DNA of 64,000 nucleotides from Bacteroidales bacterium (GTDB taxonomy: Bacteria > Bacteroidota > Bacteroidia > Bacteroidales > WCHB1-69). Shown in pieces: positions 19,310 to 27,882 of this stretch. Location of the stretch: NCBI GenBank assembly GCA_024400635.1, contig JAKSMI010000002.1, forward strand, positions 56,305-120,304, written 5' to 3'. The notes under the pieces are model-generated. The model did not search any database. It worked only from the letters and a program-made list of their open reading frames with translations, and was not told the DNA's origin. The stretch's first letter is position 1. Each line of letters opens with the position of its first letter. A program made the translations under genes and the position numbers.

Positions 19310-20704
19310 TTAAAGGTGTACGCATTCGTTGTAAGCGGCAGCAGCGGCTTCCATGATGGCTTCGGAGAGCGTGGGATGGGGGTGTACCGCGTGGATGATG
19401 TCGGGTCCTGTAACTTTGAGACTGCGTGCCAAAACAGCTCCCGAAATCATTTCTGTAACATTGTCACCGATGAGGTGGCAGCCCAGCCATTCCCCGGTAT
19501 TCTTGTCAAAAATGAGTTTCACCATACCATCACGGCTACCAGAGGCCGTTGCTTTGCCTGATGCGGTGAAGGGGAACTTGCCAATGAGGATTTCGCGTCC
19601 TTGTTCCACGCACTTGCGTTCAGTCAAACCCACGGATGCGATTTCTGGAGTGGTATATGTACAGCCGGGAATGTTGCCGTAGTCTACGGGCTTCGGATCC
19701 AAACCGGCAATCTTTTCTACGCAAACCAAAGCTTCGTGTGATGCCACGTGGGCCAAGGCGGGCCCATGAACGATGTCGCCTATGGCATAAATGCCTTCTT
19801 GGTTAGTGCGGTAATAGTCGTCAACGATGACTTTGCCACGCTCGGTGGCAACACCGTAATCTTCCAAGCCAATGCCTTCCAGATTGGTGATGACGCCAAC
19901 AGCTGACAAGACGATTTCACATTCAAGTTCTACCATATTGCCCTTGGCATCCTTAACGTGTACTTTGCACAAATCGCCAGCGGTGTCAACGCTTTCAACG
20001 GCGGCTGAGGTCATCGTCTTGATGCCGGCTTTGCGGAATGAGCGTTCCAGTTGTTTTGAGATTTCCTCGTCTTCAACGGGAACCAGGTTGGGCATATATT
20101 CTACGATGGTAACTTTGGTACCCATAGAAGCGTAGAAGAACGCGAGTTCGCTGCCGATGGCGCCAGAGCCCATCACAACCATAGTTTCAGGCATCTTGGG
20201 CAGAGTAAGTGCTTCGCGGTAGCCAATGATTTTCTTACCATCTTGTTGTACGTTGGGCAGCGAGCGTGAACGTGCCCCCGTTGCCAAAACGATGTGATTT
20301 GCTTCGTAGGTTTCAACGCTACCGTCAGCTTTGGTGACTTCCACTTTCTTCTCTTTCACGATTTTGCCGAAGCCATTGATAACGTCGATGTTGTTTTTCT
20401 TGAGCAGGAACTGAACACCTTTGCTCATCATGTCGGCGACGGTGCGGCTGCGTTTTACCACGGCTTCAAAGTCGGCTTTTACTTCGCCTTCGAGGTTGAT
20501 GCCATAGTTGGCGGCGTGTTTCATGTAGTTGTAAACCTGTGCCGATTTCAGCAGGGCCTTGGTAGGAATGCACCCCCAATTGAGGCAGATGCCACCCACT
20601 TCCGCACGTTCCACCACGGCGACTTTCATATTCAACTGGCTTGCTCTAATGGCGGCCACGTAACCTCCGGGGCCACTTCCAATGACTATCAAATCGTAAT
20701 TCAT
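19310..20704 (-). CDS. lpdA: Dihydrolipoyl dehydrogenase (E3)
   Basis: This FAD enzyme reoxidises dihydrolipoamide in 2-oxo-acid dehydrogenase complexes or the glycine cleavage system, reducing NAD+. The 464-residue protein has an N-terminal FAD-binding GSGPGGYVAA, the redox disulfide in GGICLNWGCIPTK (C40, C45), an NAD-binding GSGAIGSELA, and the C-terminal dimer domain with HPHPTLSE (H443, E448). No E1 or E2 subunit gene is nearby, so the partner complex is unknown from this window. It is transcribed alone from the -7 element at 20762. Confidence 0.96.
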   Translation of the reverse strand: MNYDLIVIGSGPGGYVAAIRASQLNMKVAVVERAEVGGICLNWGCIPTKALLKSAQVYNYMKHAANYGINLEGEVKADFEAVVKRSRTVADMMSKGVQFLLKKNNIDVINGFGKIVKEKKVEVTKADGSVETYEANHIVLATGARSRSLPNVQQDGKKIIGYREALTLPKMPETMVVMGSGAIGSELAFFYASMGTKVTIVEYMPNLVPVEDEEISKQLERSFRKAGIKTMTSAAVESVDTAGDLCKVHVKDAKGNMVELECEIVLSAVGVITNLEGIGLEDYGVATERGKVIVDDYYRTNQEGIYAIGDIVHGPALAHVASHEALVCVEKIAGLDPKPVDYGNIPGCTYTTPEIASVGLTERKCVEQGREILIGKFPFTASGKATASGSRDGMVKLIFDKNTGEWLGCHLIGDNVTEMISGAVLARSLKVTGPDIIHAVHPHPTLSEAIMEAAAAAYNECVHL

Positions 20705-20761
20705 AATTTGAGAATTTATGTTTTTTATTATTGATTAATTTCAAAAGGTAACTTGAAAGTG

Positions 20762-20769
20762 CAAAAGTA
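20762..20769 (-). promoter_or_regulatory. lpdA -7 element (TACTTTTG)
   Basis: The minus strand reads TACTTTTG (TAnnTTTG), 57 bp before the start codon at 20704. Confidence 0.55.
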
Positions 20770-20801
20770 CGCAAATTTTTAACTTGTTGGATTTAAAAAG
20801 A

Positions 20802-20840
20802 AGAAAGTCCGCGGCATTTGTTTGTTACCGCGGACTTTCT
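20802..20840 (-). terminator. Terminator of tRNA-Arg
   Basis: A perfect 13-bp stem (AGAAAGTCCGCGG/CCGCGGACTTTCT) starts right after the tRNA 3' end on the minus strand and is followed by TCTTTTT. Confidence 0.85.
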
Positions 20841-20841
20841 G

Positions 20842-20915
20842 TGACCCCGTAGGGATTCAAACCCTAGACCTTCAGAACCGGAATCTGACGCTCTATTCAG
20901 CTGAGCTACGGAGCC
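20842..20915 (-). tRNA. tRNA-Arg, anticodon CCG
   Basis: The minus strand folds as a 74-nt cloverleaf. Acceptor GGCTCCG pairs with CGGGGTC with two G-U pairs. The D stem is GCTC/GAGC. The anticodon stem TCAGA/TCTGA encloses TTCCGGT (anticodon CCG, codon CGG). The T stem is TAGGG/CCCTA, and A is the discriminator. CCA is not encoded. It starts 12 bp after the stop of the His/Cys-rich lipoprotein gene and may be processed from that transcript. Confidence 0.95.
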
Positions 20916-20927
20916 GACTACCACTTA

Positions 20928-21416
20928 TTATTTGTGGTTAGGGCATTCGCCTTTGCAGCCACCATCGTGATTGCAGTGGTGACCTTCACCGCCTTTGCAG
21001 CAACCTTCGTGATGACCTTCACCACAATGATGTTTCTTGCAGCAAGGAGCATATTCTTCCAAAAATGCTTTTTGTTCGTCTAATGACATAGTAGCCCAGT
21101 TAGCCAATTTGCCTTCCATTTCAGCTTTCTTAGCTTCGCATTCAGCTTTCTTAGCTTCCATTTCTGTCAAATGGTTGTCAAAGCATTCTTTTTTCTTTGC
21201 GATGAGTTCAGCTTTTCTTTCATCGGTTTGGTTTTCCCAGTTTTCCCAGTCAGCTTTCATGGCTTTCTGTTCTTCTGTCATTTGGCAGCACTGGTGTTCT
21301 TCAGCAGCAACTTCTGTGTTTTCTTCAGTAGCTACAACTTCTTCTTCAGCTGGTTTGTTGTTGCAGGCAACGAATACTAAACAGCAAGCTGCAATCATTA
21401 ACATTAATTTTTTCAT
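20928..21416 (-). CDS. His/Cys-rich lipoprotein, possible metal binder
   Basis: A 162-residue lipoprotein with lipobox FVAC (Cys18). An acidic linker (EEEVVATEENTEVAAEE) is followed by a charged, probably coiled-coil helix rich in Glu, Lys and Ala (about 45-115). The last 40 residues are dense in His and Cys: CCKKHHC, GHHEGCC, GHHCNHD, CKGEC. I do not recognise a named family. The tail strongly suggests binding of a soft or transition metal in the periplasm; which metal cannot be told. tRNA-Arg lies 12 bp downstream on the same strand. Confidence 0.75.
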   Translation of the reverse strand: MKKLMLMIAACCLVFVACNNKPAEEEVVATEENTEVAAEEHQCCQMTEEQKAMKADWENWENQTDERKAELIAKKKECFDNHLTEMEAKKAECEAKKAEMEGKLANWATMSLDEQKAFLEEYAPCCKKHHCGEGHHEGCCKGGEGHHCNHDGGCKGECPNHK

Positions 21417-21468
21417 AGTTTTGATTTTTAAAGGGTTAATAATTTAATTTGTTCCTTTTTGAGGGCTG

Positions 21469-21476
21469 CAAAAATA
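21469..21476 (-). promoter_or_regulatory. -7 element (TATTTTTG) for the His/Cys-rich lipoprotein
   Basis: Matches TAnnTTTG on the minus strand, 52 bp before the start codon at 21416. Confidence 0.6.
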
Positions 21477-21595
21477 CATAAAATTTTTTAATTAATCGGT
21501 GGAAAAAATCTTATCATCCCAAAATTACACTTGGCTGTTAAATCTGCATCTTTATGCCTTGGTTTAACCATAACTCATTATTATAAATTTTTCAT

Positions 21596-21603
21596 TACCT
21601 TTG
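21596..21603 (+). promoter_or_regulatory. bamA -7 element (TACCTTTG)
   Basis: Matches TAnnTTTG, 21 bp before the ATG at 21625. Confidence 0.6.
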
Positions 21604-21624
21604 CAAATTAATTTTTATCATAGG

Positions 21625-24258
21625 ATGAAACTGAAAAAAAGACTTTTCATATTACTCATCTTGTTGTTATCTATTTGTTTATCAAATGGATACGCTCAAG
21701 TTGTAATATCATCGCAAGAAAGCGGTGCTCCTATTGATATTGATTACTTGTCTCCCAAAAAATACGAAATCGGTGGTATCACCTCCACAGGAAATGCCAA
21801 TTTCGATACCCGTATGCTCAATTTTCAAGTGGGCAGCATCATCGAAATCCCTGGCGACGATATCTCCAAATCCATCAAGAGATTGTGGAATTCCGGCTAC
21901 TACGAGAACATAGACATCACCATTACCAATGTCATCGATGGTAAGGTTTTCCTTAACGTAAATCTTGAGGAACGTGCCCGTCTGGTGGCTTTCGGCTTCA
22001 AGGGCACTACTAAAAACGAAGAAAACGAAATCCGTGAGAAAATAAAAATCGCCCAGGGTAATATTGTCAATGATAATATGAAACAAACCTGTATTAATAT
22101 TATTCGAGATTATTACATTGAAAAAGGTTTTTATAACTGCACCGTTGAGGTTGAAGAAAGTCAGGATACAAAAGTATCTCGTGGCGTTAGACTTCTTTTC
22201 AAAATTAATAAGAATAAAAAGGTTAAAATCGCCCGTATCAGTATCATTGGTAATAAAGAAGTTTCAAAAGCCAAACTGATGAAGGCAATGAAGGAAACCA
22301 AGGAGAAATTCAAGTTCCAGCCTTTCTATAAAATGGATACAGCCATAGCCTACTGCTTTAAACATCCAGGCTATTATCAATCTAAGGATATTCTTGAACA
22401 TCTTGATGATTATTTCTCCGATCGTGTGAAACTCAGAATATTCAAGGCTTCGAAATTCATTGAGGAAAATTACGAAAGTAATAAGGTGGCACTGGTCAAC
22501 AAGTATAATGAACTGGGTTATCGCGATGCTTATATTACGAAGGATTCGGTGTACTTAAAAGGTAACAACATTTATATTGATATTTATGTCAACGAAGGCC
22601 ACCGCTACTACTTCAGGAATATTTCCTTCGTTGGCAATACCAAATATCCGTCATCGACTTTAACTAAATTGTTGAATATCAGCAAGGGAGATGTCTATAA
22701 TCAAACCCAGTTGATGAACAACCTCAACAACCCGATGCAAAACGACTTGGGTAATGATGTTAGTTCTCTTTACATGAATGACGGTTATCTCTTCTTCCAG
22801 GCCAATCCTGTGGAAGTAATGATTGAAAACGACTCCATCGACATCGAAATTCGTATTCGCGAAGGAAAACAGGCCCGCTATAATAAGGTTTATGTTACGG
22901 GAAATACGAAAACTAATGATAATGTCATCCTTCGAGAGATAACTACGATTCCAGGTCAGTTGTTCAACCGAGCTGATATCATTAGAACGCAGCAGGTGCT
23001 GTTGTCCCTGGGTTATTTCAACCAGGAAAGTATGAACGTAATACCCAAGCCTAACGAGGCAGACGGAACCGTGGACATTGAATACGTGGTGGAAGAAGCT
23101 TCTTCCGACCAATTGTCGCTGTCGGCAGGTTATGGCGCTGGAACATTTGTTATCAGTGCGGGTATAGCGTTCAATAATTTTTCATTTAAAAAATTATTTA
23201 AGAAGGATGCCTGGACTCCTATCCCAGGCGGAGATGGTCAGCGTTTGGCTTTCCAGGTTTCTACCAATGCCAAATATTATCAGAATTATAGTTTGACGTT
23301 TACGGAGCCTTGGCTTGGCGGCAAAAAGCCCATCTCTTTGACTTCTGCCATTTACTATCAGGTGCAGACAGATGGCACCAAGAGATCAGCTACCAACCAT
23401 GTGGAAATTAGAACCGTGGGTGCATCTTTGTCCATTTCCCGCAAGGTAAAATGGCCTGACGATTACTTCCAGATTTCCCATACTCTGTCCTATCAGCGTT
23501 ATCAAGTGCAGAACTATAGCTATTTTATTTTCAACAACGGCTATTCCAACAACCTGAGTTATATTTTCACCATTGCGCGAAGTTCCGTCAATGCACCTAT
23601 TTATCCGCGTGAAGGTTCTGAAATCATGTTCTCTGTGCAGTTGACCCCGCCATATTCGCTTTTCAAAAAGAATGTGGATTACTCGAGTATGACGGCTCAG
23701 GAAAAATACAAGTGGCTTGAATTTCATAAGTGGAAATTTAATATTTCGTGGTATACCCGCATTGTCGAAAACCTTGTGTTCTTTGTTCGCATGAAGGCGG
23801 GCTTTATGGGTTGCTATAACAAGCAAATCGGCGATTCTCCATTTGAGCGTTTCTACCTGGGTGGTGATGGTCTGTCAACCTATACCATGATGGATGCCCG
23901 TGAAGTTATCGGTATGCGTGGTTACGATGATTATTCATTGACTCCGTACATCGATGGTAACGAAGTGGGTGGTACCATTTATAATAAATTTACTGCGGAA
24001 ATTCGTTATCCTATCACGTTGAATCCAAGTGCTACCATTTACCTCCTCGCCTTTGCCGAAGCCGGTAAGGCCTGGAACGATCCTCGAAAATATAGTCCGT
24101 TCAACCTCTATAAGTCAGCCGGTGTAGGTGTACGTATCTACTTGCCTATGTTCGGTTTGCTCGGCTTCGACTGGGGCTACGGCTTCGACCAGGTTCCAGG
24201 TCTGCCAAACGCCAACAAGGGAAGATTCCATATCTCAATAAACTCTTCTATCGATTAA
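21625..24258 (+). CDS. bamA: Outer-membrane assembly factor BamA
   Basis: BamA inserts beta-barrel proteins into the outer membrane. The 877-residue protein has a signal peptide ending NGYAQ, then five POTRA-like units (about 45-440; repeated patterns such as GGITSTGNANFDTRM, ISIIGNKEVSKAKL, ISFVGNTKYPSSTL, VYVTGNTKTNDNVI). The C-terminal Omp85 barrel contains the RGYDDYSLTP loop, the equivalent of the conserved VRGF/VRGY motif. The upstream extension from 21601 overlaps the promoter, so the ATG at 21625 is used. Three Skp-like chaperone genes and der follow, a typical Bacteroidota order. Confidence 0.95.
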   Translation: MKLKKRLFILLILLLSICLSNGYAQVVISSQESGAPIDIDYLSPKKYEIGGITSTGNANFDTRMLNFQVGSIIEIPGDDISKSIKRLWNSGYYENIDITITNVIDGKVFLNVNLEERARLVAFGFKGTTKNEENEIREKIKIAQGNIVNDNMKQTCINIIRDYYIEKGFYNCTVEVEESQDTKVSRGVRLLFKINKNKKVKIARISIIGNKEVSKAKLMKAMKETKEKFKFQPFYKMDTAIAYCFKHPGYYQSKDILEHLDDYFSDRVKLRIFKASKFIEENYESNKVALVNKYNELGYRDAYITKDSVYLKGNNIYIDIYVNEGHRYYFRNISFVGNTKYPSSTLTKLLNISKGDVYNQTQLMNNLNNPMQNDLGNDVSSLYMNDGYLFFQANPVEVMIENDSIDIEIRIREGKQARYNKVYVTGNTKTNDNVILREITTIPGQLFNRADIIRTQQVLLSLGYFNQESMNVIPKPNEADGTVDIEYVVEEASSDQLSLSAGYGAGTFVISAGIAFNNFSFKKLFKKDAWTPIPGGDGQRLAFQVSTNAKYYQNYSLTFTEPWLGGKKPISLTSAIYYQVQTDGTKRSATNHVEIRTVGASLSISRKVKWPDDYFQISHTLSYQRYQVQNYSYFIFNNGYSNNLSYIFTIARSSVNAPIYPREGSEIMFSVQLTPPYSLFKKNVDYSSMTAQEKYKWLEFHKWKFNISWYTRIVENLVFFVRMKAGFMGCYNKQIGDSPFERFYLGGDGLSTYTMMDAREVIGMRGYDDYSLTPYIDGNEVGGTIYNKFTAEIRYPITLNPSATIYLLAFAEAGKAWNDPRKYSPFNLYKSAGVGVRIYLPMFGLLGFDWGYGFDQVPGLPNANKGRFHISINSSID

Positions 24259-24315
24259 TAGTCTAAACAATATGTTTTATTTTTTCACGTTATCAATAAT
24301 CTAAAAACAAATATT

Positions 24316-24855
24316 ATGAAAAAGATTTTTTTAAGTACCCTGTTTGCAGTGCTGATGTCTTTACCTCTTTTCAGTCAAAAGTATGCATATATCGATTCAG
24401 AATACATTCTGTCGAATATGCCCGATTATGTTGAAGCACAAGCAGAATTGAATCGTTTGGCCGTTGAATGGCAGAATGAAATTGAAGCTCAGTTTAAGAG
24501 CATCGACTCGATGTACAAAAAATATCAGGTAGAAGCCATCACCCTTCCCGATAAAATGAAAAAAAGCCGTGAAGATGCTATCATTTCAGCAGAACAAGCC
24601 GCTAAAAATCTGCAGAAAAAACGTTTTGGCACAGATGGTGACCTCTATAAGAAAAGAGAAGAATTGGTAAAACCAATCCAAGACAGAGTTTTTACCGCTA
24701 TTGAAGAATATGCCAAAGACCGCGGTTTTGCTTTCGTTTTCGACGTGGCTGGCGATATGACTATCGTCTATGCCGATCCGAAATGGGACATCAACGACCA
24801 AATCATGCAAAAACTCGGCATTTCTGCCAATAATGCAACCGATGATGAAGAATAA
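24316..24855 (+). CDS. Skp/OmpH-family periplasmic chaperone, paralog 1
   Basis: A 179-residue protein with a signal peptide (MKKIFLSTLFAVLMSLPLFS). The Skp pattern is present: a short N-terminal strand (KYAYIDSEYILSNMPDY), long charged helices forming the tentacle coiled coil, and a C-terminal strand (FAFVFDVAGDMTIVYAD). By family, Skp trimers hold unfolded outer-membrane proteins for BamA. It is the most divergent of the three copies and has an acidic tail (NNATDDEE). The gap after bamA is 57 bp. Confidence 0.9.
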   Translation: MKKIFLSTLFAVLMSLPLFSQKYAYIDSEYILSNMPDYVEAQAELNRLAVEWQNEIEAQFKSIDSMYKKYQVEAITLPDKMKKSREDAIISAEQAAKNLQKKRFGTDGDLYKKREELVKPIQDRVFTAIEEYAKDRGFAFVFDVAGDMTIVYADPKWDINDQIMQKLGISANNATDDEE

Positions 24856-24885
24856 TTATTAACCACATAAGAATAAGATTTAAGA

Positions 24886-25395
24886 ATGAAAAAGATTTTA
24901 ATTGCTATTGTCGCAATTTTTGCCGTATCCGTATGCTCAGTTCAAGCTCAAAACCAGGGAAAATACGGTCATGTTAACACCAATGAAATTCTGATGGCCA
25001 TGCCCGGCGTGGATTCCATCCAGATTAAATTGACTGCTTTTCAGACTGAATTGCAGGAAATGCTAAAAACCATGGCTGACGAATTCCAAACTAAAAAGGA
25101 CAAATTTGACCGCGAAGCCGGTACAATGAGTTCTTCTGTCAGACAAATCCGCGAAAAAGAACTCGTCGACTTGCAACAACGTATCCAGGAATTTCAGTAT
25201 GGTGCGCAAGATGATATGGAAGAAAAACAATTGGAACTCCTGAAACCTTTCCAGGATAAAATCACAGATGCCATTAAAGCTGTGGCTAAAGAACAAGGTT
25301 TTGCCTATATCTTTGATACTCAGATTCTTTTGTTCTACGATAATGGTATTGACGCCACTCCAATGGTAAAAGCTAAATTAGGAATTAAAAAATAA
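24886..25395 (+). CDS. Skp/OmpH-family periplasmic chaperone, paralog 2
   Basis: 169 residues with a signal peptide (MKKILIAIVAIFAVSVCSVQA). The opening GKYGHVNTNEILMAMPGVDS, the tentacle helices and the closing FAYIFDTQILLFYDNG are close to paralog 3, pointing to a recent duplication. It lies 30 bp after paralog 1 and 9 bp before paralog 3, so the three are very likely one transcript. Confidence 0.9.
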   Translation: MKKILIAIVAIFAVSVCSVQAQNQGKYGHVNTNEILMAMPGVDSIQIKLTAFQTELQEMLKTMADEFQTKKDKFDREAGTMSSSVRQIREKELVDLQQRIQEFQYGAQDDMEEKQLELLKPFQDKITDAIKAVAKEQGFAYIFDTQILLFYDNGIDATPMVKAKLGIKK

Positions 25396-25404
25396 AGAAG
25401 CGAA

Positions 25405-25911
25405 ATGAAAAGATTTTTCACTATACTGCTTTTAGCCATTGTTTTATGTCCTTTCGGAAGTTATGCTCAAAAGGCTAAGTTCGGACACATCAATGCTGAT
25501 GAAGTAATGCAGGCCTTGCCAGGCATCGACTCTATAGAAAAAGTGGTTCGCGAAATGCAGGCAGAATTGCAAGCCACAGGCGAAGCCATGGCTGATGAGT
25601 TTACCAAGAAACAAGCCGAATATGAAGCTTTGGGCAGCAAGGGTGTTTCCGCCGCTGTCATCAAAATCAAAGAGGAAGAACTTTCCAATATGTACCAACG
25701 TATCGAGGAATTTAAAGTTACCGCACAGCAGGATTTGCAAGAAAAATACCAAGAACTGCTGAAGCCTTTCCACGATAAGGTTTTGGAAGCTATCAAAGAA
25801 GTGGCAACGGAAAACAATTTCACTTATATTTTTGACACTTCCATCTTAACCTATTACGACCAAGGTGAAGACATTTCTGCCAAGGTCAAAACCAAATTAG
25901 GCATCAAATAG
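25405..25911 (+). CDS. Skp/OmpH-family periplasmic chaperone, paralog 3
   Basis: 168 residues with a signal peptide (MKRFFTILLLAIVLCPFGSYA). It shares with paralog 2 the FGHINADEVMQALPGIDS opening and the FTYIFDTSILTYYDQG end. It ends 17 bp before der. Three copies in a row is one more than the pair common in this phylum. Confidence 0.9.
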   Translation: MKRFFTILLLAIVLCPFGSYAQKAKFGHINADEVMQALPGIDSIEKVVREMQAELQATGEAMADEFTKKQAEYEALGSKGVSAAVIKIKEEELSNMYQRIEEFKVTAQQDLQEKYQELLKPFHDKVLEAIKEVATENNFTYIFDTSILTYYDQGEDISAKVKTKLGIK

Positions 25912-25928
25912 TATTCGGTAGTTTAAAA

Positions 25929-27233
25929 ATGAGCAATATCCTATCACTTGTTGGCCGCCCCAATGTGGGAAAGTCAACGCTTTTCAACCGACTGACTCAA
26001 ACCAAGGAAGCTATCGTGGATTCCGTTTCCGGTGTTACACGCGACCGTAATTACGGCAAGGCAGACTGGTGTGGCTACGAATTTTCCGTCATCGATACGG
26101 GCGGTTATGTCGTTGGTTCTGACGATATTTTCGAAAGTGAAATCCGCAAACAGGCGTCTTTGGCTATCGATGAGTCGGATGTCATCGTTTTGGTGGTGGA
26201 CGGCCGCGAAGGTCTTACCCCACTGGACGAGGAAGTGGCCCAAATGCTCAGAAAATCTAAGAAACCTTTCTATTTAGCTGTCAATAAAATAGATAGTCCA
26301 TCTAATTTTTTGGATTATACTGAATTTTATGCTTTAGGAATTCCTGAAATCTATCCTATCTCTGCTGTATCTGGCAGTGGCACTGGTGACCTTTTGGATG
26401 AAGTGGTTAAGCATTTTTCCAAAGAAGACAATTTCCAGCTGGAAGAACTTCCGAAAATTGCAATTGTAGGAAAACCAAATGTTGGTAAATCCTCCATTAT
26501 CAATACATTTCTTGGCTATGAACGCCATATTGTCACCCCGATAGCCGGCACCACCCGCGACTCCATCTTCACGCGCTATACAGGTTTTGGCTTCGACTTT
26601 TATCTCATCGATACCGCGGGTCTGCGCAAAAAGAAAAAGGTGGAAGACGATTTGGAATTTTATTCGGTGATGCGAACCATCCGAGCCATTGAAAATTGCG
26701 ATGTCTGCATCCTGATGTGCGATGCCTCGCAAGGTTTTGATGCCCAGGATTTAAATATTTTCAGCCTCGCCGCCCGTAACCGCAAAGGCGTTGTCGTGGT
26801 CATGAATAAGTGGGATTTGATAGAAAAAGACAATAAAACCCATAAGCAATACGAAGAAGTGGTGATGAACCGCATCGCTCCCTTTACTGATGTGCCTATC
26901 ATTTTCACTTCGGTCATCAATAAGCAGAGAATTTACAAAGTACTGGAGTCAGCGATACAAGTTTACAAGAGCAGAAGTCGTAAAATCAGCACTTCCGAAC
27001 TCAACGACGTGATGTTGCCCATCATTAGCCAGACGCCCCCGCCGATGAACAAGGACAAAGTCATCCGAATCAAATACGTGACGCAGTTGCCCACGTCATT
27101 TCCAGCTTTTGCCTTTTTCTGCAATCTTCCTCAGTATGTCAAAGACAGTTACAAGCGTTATTTGGAAAATAAAATCCGCGAAAACTGGGATTATTCCGGT
27201 GTCCCGATGGAAATTTATTTCCGAAGAAAATAA
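25929..27233 (+). CDS. der: Ribosome-assembly GTPase Der (EngA)
   Basis: Der is a double-domain GTPase needed for maturation of the 50S ribosomal subunit. The 434-residue protein has two P-loops (GRPNVGKST, 9-16; GKPNVGKSS, 181-189), the paired DTGG and DTAG switch motifs, NKID (119-122) and NKWD, and a C-terminal KH-like domain. The length and layout are standard. It is the last gene of the bamA-skp-der run. No terminator is visible after it; the downstream gap carries repeat copy B. Confidence 0.97.
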   Translation: MSNILSLVGRPNVGKSTLFNRLTQTKEAIVDSVSGVTRDRNYGKADWCGYEFSVIDTGGYVVGSDDIFESEIRKQASLAIDESDVIVLVVDGREGLTPLDEEVAQMLRKSKKPFYLAVNKIDSPSNFLDYTEFYALGIPEIYPISAVSGSGTGDLLDEVVKHFSKEDNFQLEELPKIAIVGKPNVGKSSIINTFLGYERHIVTPIAGTTRDSIFTRYTGFGFDFYLIDTAGLRKKKKVEDDLEFYSVMRTIRAIENCDVCILMCDASQGFDAQDLNIFSLAARNRKGVVVVMNKWDLIEKDNKTHKQYEEVVMNRIAPFTDVPIIFTSVINKQRIYKVLESAIQVYKSRSRKISTSELNDVMLPIISQTPPPMNKDKVIRIKYVTQLPTSFPAFAFFCNLPQYVKDSYKRYLENKIRENWDYSGVPMEIYFRRK

Positions 27234-27358
27234 TTATTGACTTTCAAGACGAGATTTTTCTTTAGGGCGTCATGGCTTCGTATGTCGTTTGCGCGGCGGC
27301 AGCCTAATACCATCATGGTACCTCCATCCCCGCGCCGCGCCAGGACATCAGAGGTTCA

Positions 27359-27490
27359 TCCTGTTCCGAGGACTTCGTCCCCGGTTACTAATTGTGGTGT
27401 CTTTCAGACACCGCCGACTCACCGTCACAATGCCGGCAGCAGCCCTCAGTTGATACAAGCGGTTACTCAAACACTGCCTTTCAGGCAGAA
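27359..27490 (-). repeat. Dispersed hairpin-rich repeat, copy B
   Basis: A 132-bp element, the reverse complement of copy A at 6027-6160. Shared blocks include CCGAGGACTTCGTCCCCGG, TGTCTTTCAGACACCGCCGA and TGCCTTTCAGGCAGAA. It lies in the 649-bp gap 27234-27882, which otherwise holds a heptamer tract, the short motif at 27560 and a promoter; bases 27590-27850 show nothing else I can support. Confidence 0.85.
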
Positions 27491-27502
27491 TACCAAAACA
27501 AC

Positions 27503-27537
27503 TAAACCCTAAGCCCTTAACCCTTAACCCTTACCCT
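27503..27537 (+). repeat. Short CCCTTAA/CCCTAA heptamer tract
   Basis: About four imperfect tandem units (AAACCCTAAG, CCCTTAA, CCCTTAA, CCCTTACCCT) lie directly after repeat copy B. Confidence 0.6.
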
Positions 27538-27559
27538 CCCGACATCCCATTTTATTGCC

Positions 27560-27586
27560 TTTGACTACGCATCACCCAAGTCACCC
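27560..27586 (+). repeat. Short dispersed intergenic motif, copy 2
   Basis: CTTTGACTACGCATCACC followed by CAAGTCACCC, similar to 11186-11218 and to the reverse complement of 51276-51301. Confidence 0.65.
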
Positions 27587-27857
27587 GAAACTTTTTTCTT
27601 AAACATTGAATATCAGAATATTACAGACAATTCGCAATAAGGATGTCAAAGTTAGGAACTTACGTTGCGTACCTCTGGCATGCCGATATCCTTCAATTTC
27701 CGCCACTCCAGACTGCGGAATTCAAAGTTCTCGCTTCTTGTTTTTCAGTTATGTTCAGAGAGCGAAGCGAGCGGAAAGTTATATCCTTTTACCAAAAAAT
27801 ATTGCCCCTTCAGGCAACATTTTTATTCACACTTCGTCTTTCAAAGAAAATAAATTG

Positions 27858-27865
27858 TATCTTTG
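27858..27865 (+). promoter_or_regulatory. -7 element (TATCTTTG) for the gliding-type secreted protein
   Basis: Matches TAnnTTTG, 17 bp before the ATG at 27883. This supports that start over the 80-codon upstream extension. Confidence 0.65.
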
Positions 27866-27882
27866 CAAAAATATTATTTACT

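Noticed and set aside
24316..25911. The three skp genes as a possible frameshifted single gene
   Set aside because: Each has its own signal peptide, complete fold pattern and stop codon.
27643..27882. N-terminal 80-codon extension of the gliding-type protein
   Set aside because: The extension covers the promoter -7 element and precedes a clear signal peptide at 27883.
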